Source: Psychroflexus sediminis
GTDB lineage: Bacteria; Bacteroidota; Bacteroidia; Flavobacteriales; Flavobacteriaceae
Reading direction: 5' to 3'
DNA: 64,000 nt
Assembly (NCBI RefSeq): GCF_900099815.1
Contig: NZ_FNCW01000012.1
Coordinates: 32,549 to 96,548, forward strand
Position 1 is the first letter of the stretch. Each line of letters starts with the position of its first letter. The notes below the pieces were generated by a model that did not search any database, was not told the DNA's origin, and was given only the letters and a program-made list of their open reading frames with translations. The translations under genes were made by a program, and so were the position numbers. Below, one piece after another: positions 63,928 through 64,000 of this stretch.

Positions 63928-64000
63928 AAAAGGTGGTGCCTCCAGTCCCGATGCTTCGGGAGAACCAGGGTCTATTTTCTGTTGATAATATCTGAAAGAA

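Larger units (their letters stand above)
63738..63968 (-). repeat. Tandem copies of tRNA-Phe-like 3' ends joined to terminators
   Basis: On the minus strand, CTGGTTC, a variable 14-24 base insert, then CTGGAGGCACC appears at 63932-63968 and 63839-63875, with a decayed copy at 63738-63783. CTGGTTC and CTGGAGGCACCA are the T-arm and acceptor end of a Bacteroidota tRNA-Phe, but the bases between are replaced by an insert that in one copy is the hairpin TCCCGAAGCATCGGGA. Each full copy is followed by a terminator (63896-63927 and 63804-63834). The two copies are 93 bp apart. No 5' tRNA half is visible up to 64000, so this is not a working tRNA. Confidence 0.55.

Noticed and set aside
63738..64000. 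Functional tRNA-Phe gene on the minus strand
   Set aside because: The T-loop is disrupted by hairpin inserts and there is no matching 5' acceptor, D-arm or anticodon arm up to the end of the window.

Overview
The window is about 64 kb of AT-rich chromosomal DNA from a member of the Bacteroidota, almost certainly family Flavobacteriaceae. The evidence is the gene content (S9, M13 and M20 secreted peptidases, a DUF2807 head-GIN protein, an ABC permease fused to an M1 peptidase, a BlaI/M56 pair, a three-gene succinate dehydrogenase with a single cytochrome b subunit) and many promoters of the Bacteroidota type (TAnnTTTG at -7, often with TTTG or TTG about 17-20 bp upstream). No phage, complete insertion sequence, CRISPR array, rRNA or intact tRNA gene is visible. 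The genus cannot be assigned from the window alone.

Layout. 1-3559: 5' end of glycyl-tRNA synthetase, a ComF-like protein, a large Ig-like lipoprotein and an omega-amidase. 3560-9924 is the accessory part. Two non-coding arrays with a period of about 300 bp are built from small GTTA-loop hairpins. They flank a ChaN-like/KilA-N pair and an S9 peptidase. A tiny operon follows, encoding a double-glycine leader peptide and a two-helix membrane protein, downstream of a 107-bp attC-like imperfect palindrome. 9925-27023: Ppx/GppA phosphatase, M13 peptidase, threonine dehydrogenase, WYL regulator, M20 peptidase, sdhCAB, Xaa-Pro aminopeptidase, an alpha/beta hydrolase, dGTPase and a HicAB toxin-antitoxin pair. 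27158-30223: BlaI/M56 sensor pair with an unusual C-terminal repeat tail. 30509-34812: nrdB-nrdA split by a four-helix-bundle (S23) gene embedded in 9-bp tandem repeats, with two perfect DnaA boxes upstream of nrdB. 34913-43868: DUF3109, MarC, the ABC/M1 exporter pair, a ligase-associated exonuclease, a head-GIN protein and an LpxH-like pyrophosphatase. 43911-51595: tatA diverging from a seven-gene run (M23 peptidase, GH3-like synthetase, a conserved protein with a nucleosidase-like C-terminus, rmlBACD for dTDP-rhamnose). 51596-64000: repeat-rich gap, mfd, a methyltransferase, ABC-F ATPase, asd, prolyl oligopeptidase, an EF-hand protein, and a tandem array resembling tRNA-Phe 3' ends joined to terminators.

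How the parts work together. Most of the window is housekeeping: succinate oxidation, deoxynucleotide supply and control (nrdAB, dgt), cell-envelope sugar synthesis, peptidases, and DNA repair linked to transcription (mfd). The places most likely to hold something new are the hairpin arrays, the leader-peptide cassette, and the S23 gene in its repeat bed. All functional calls rest on recognised motifs and general family knowledge; no database search was run.
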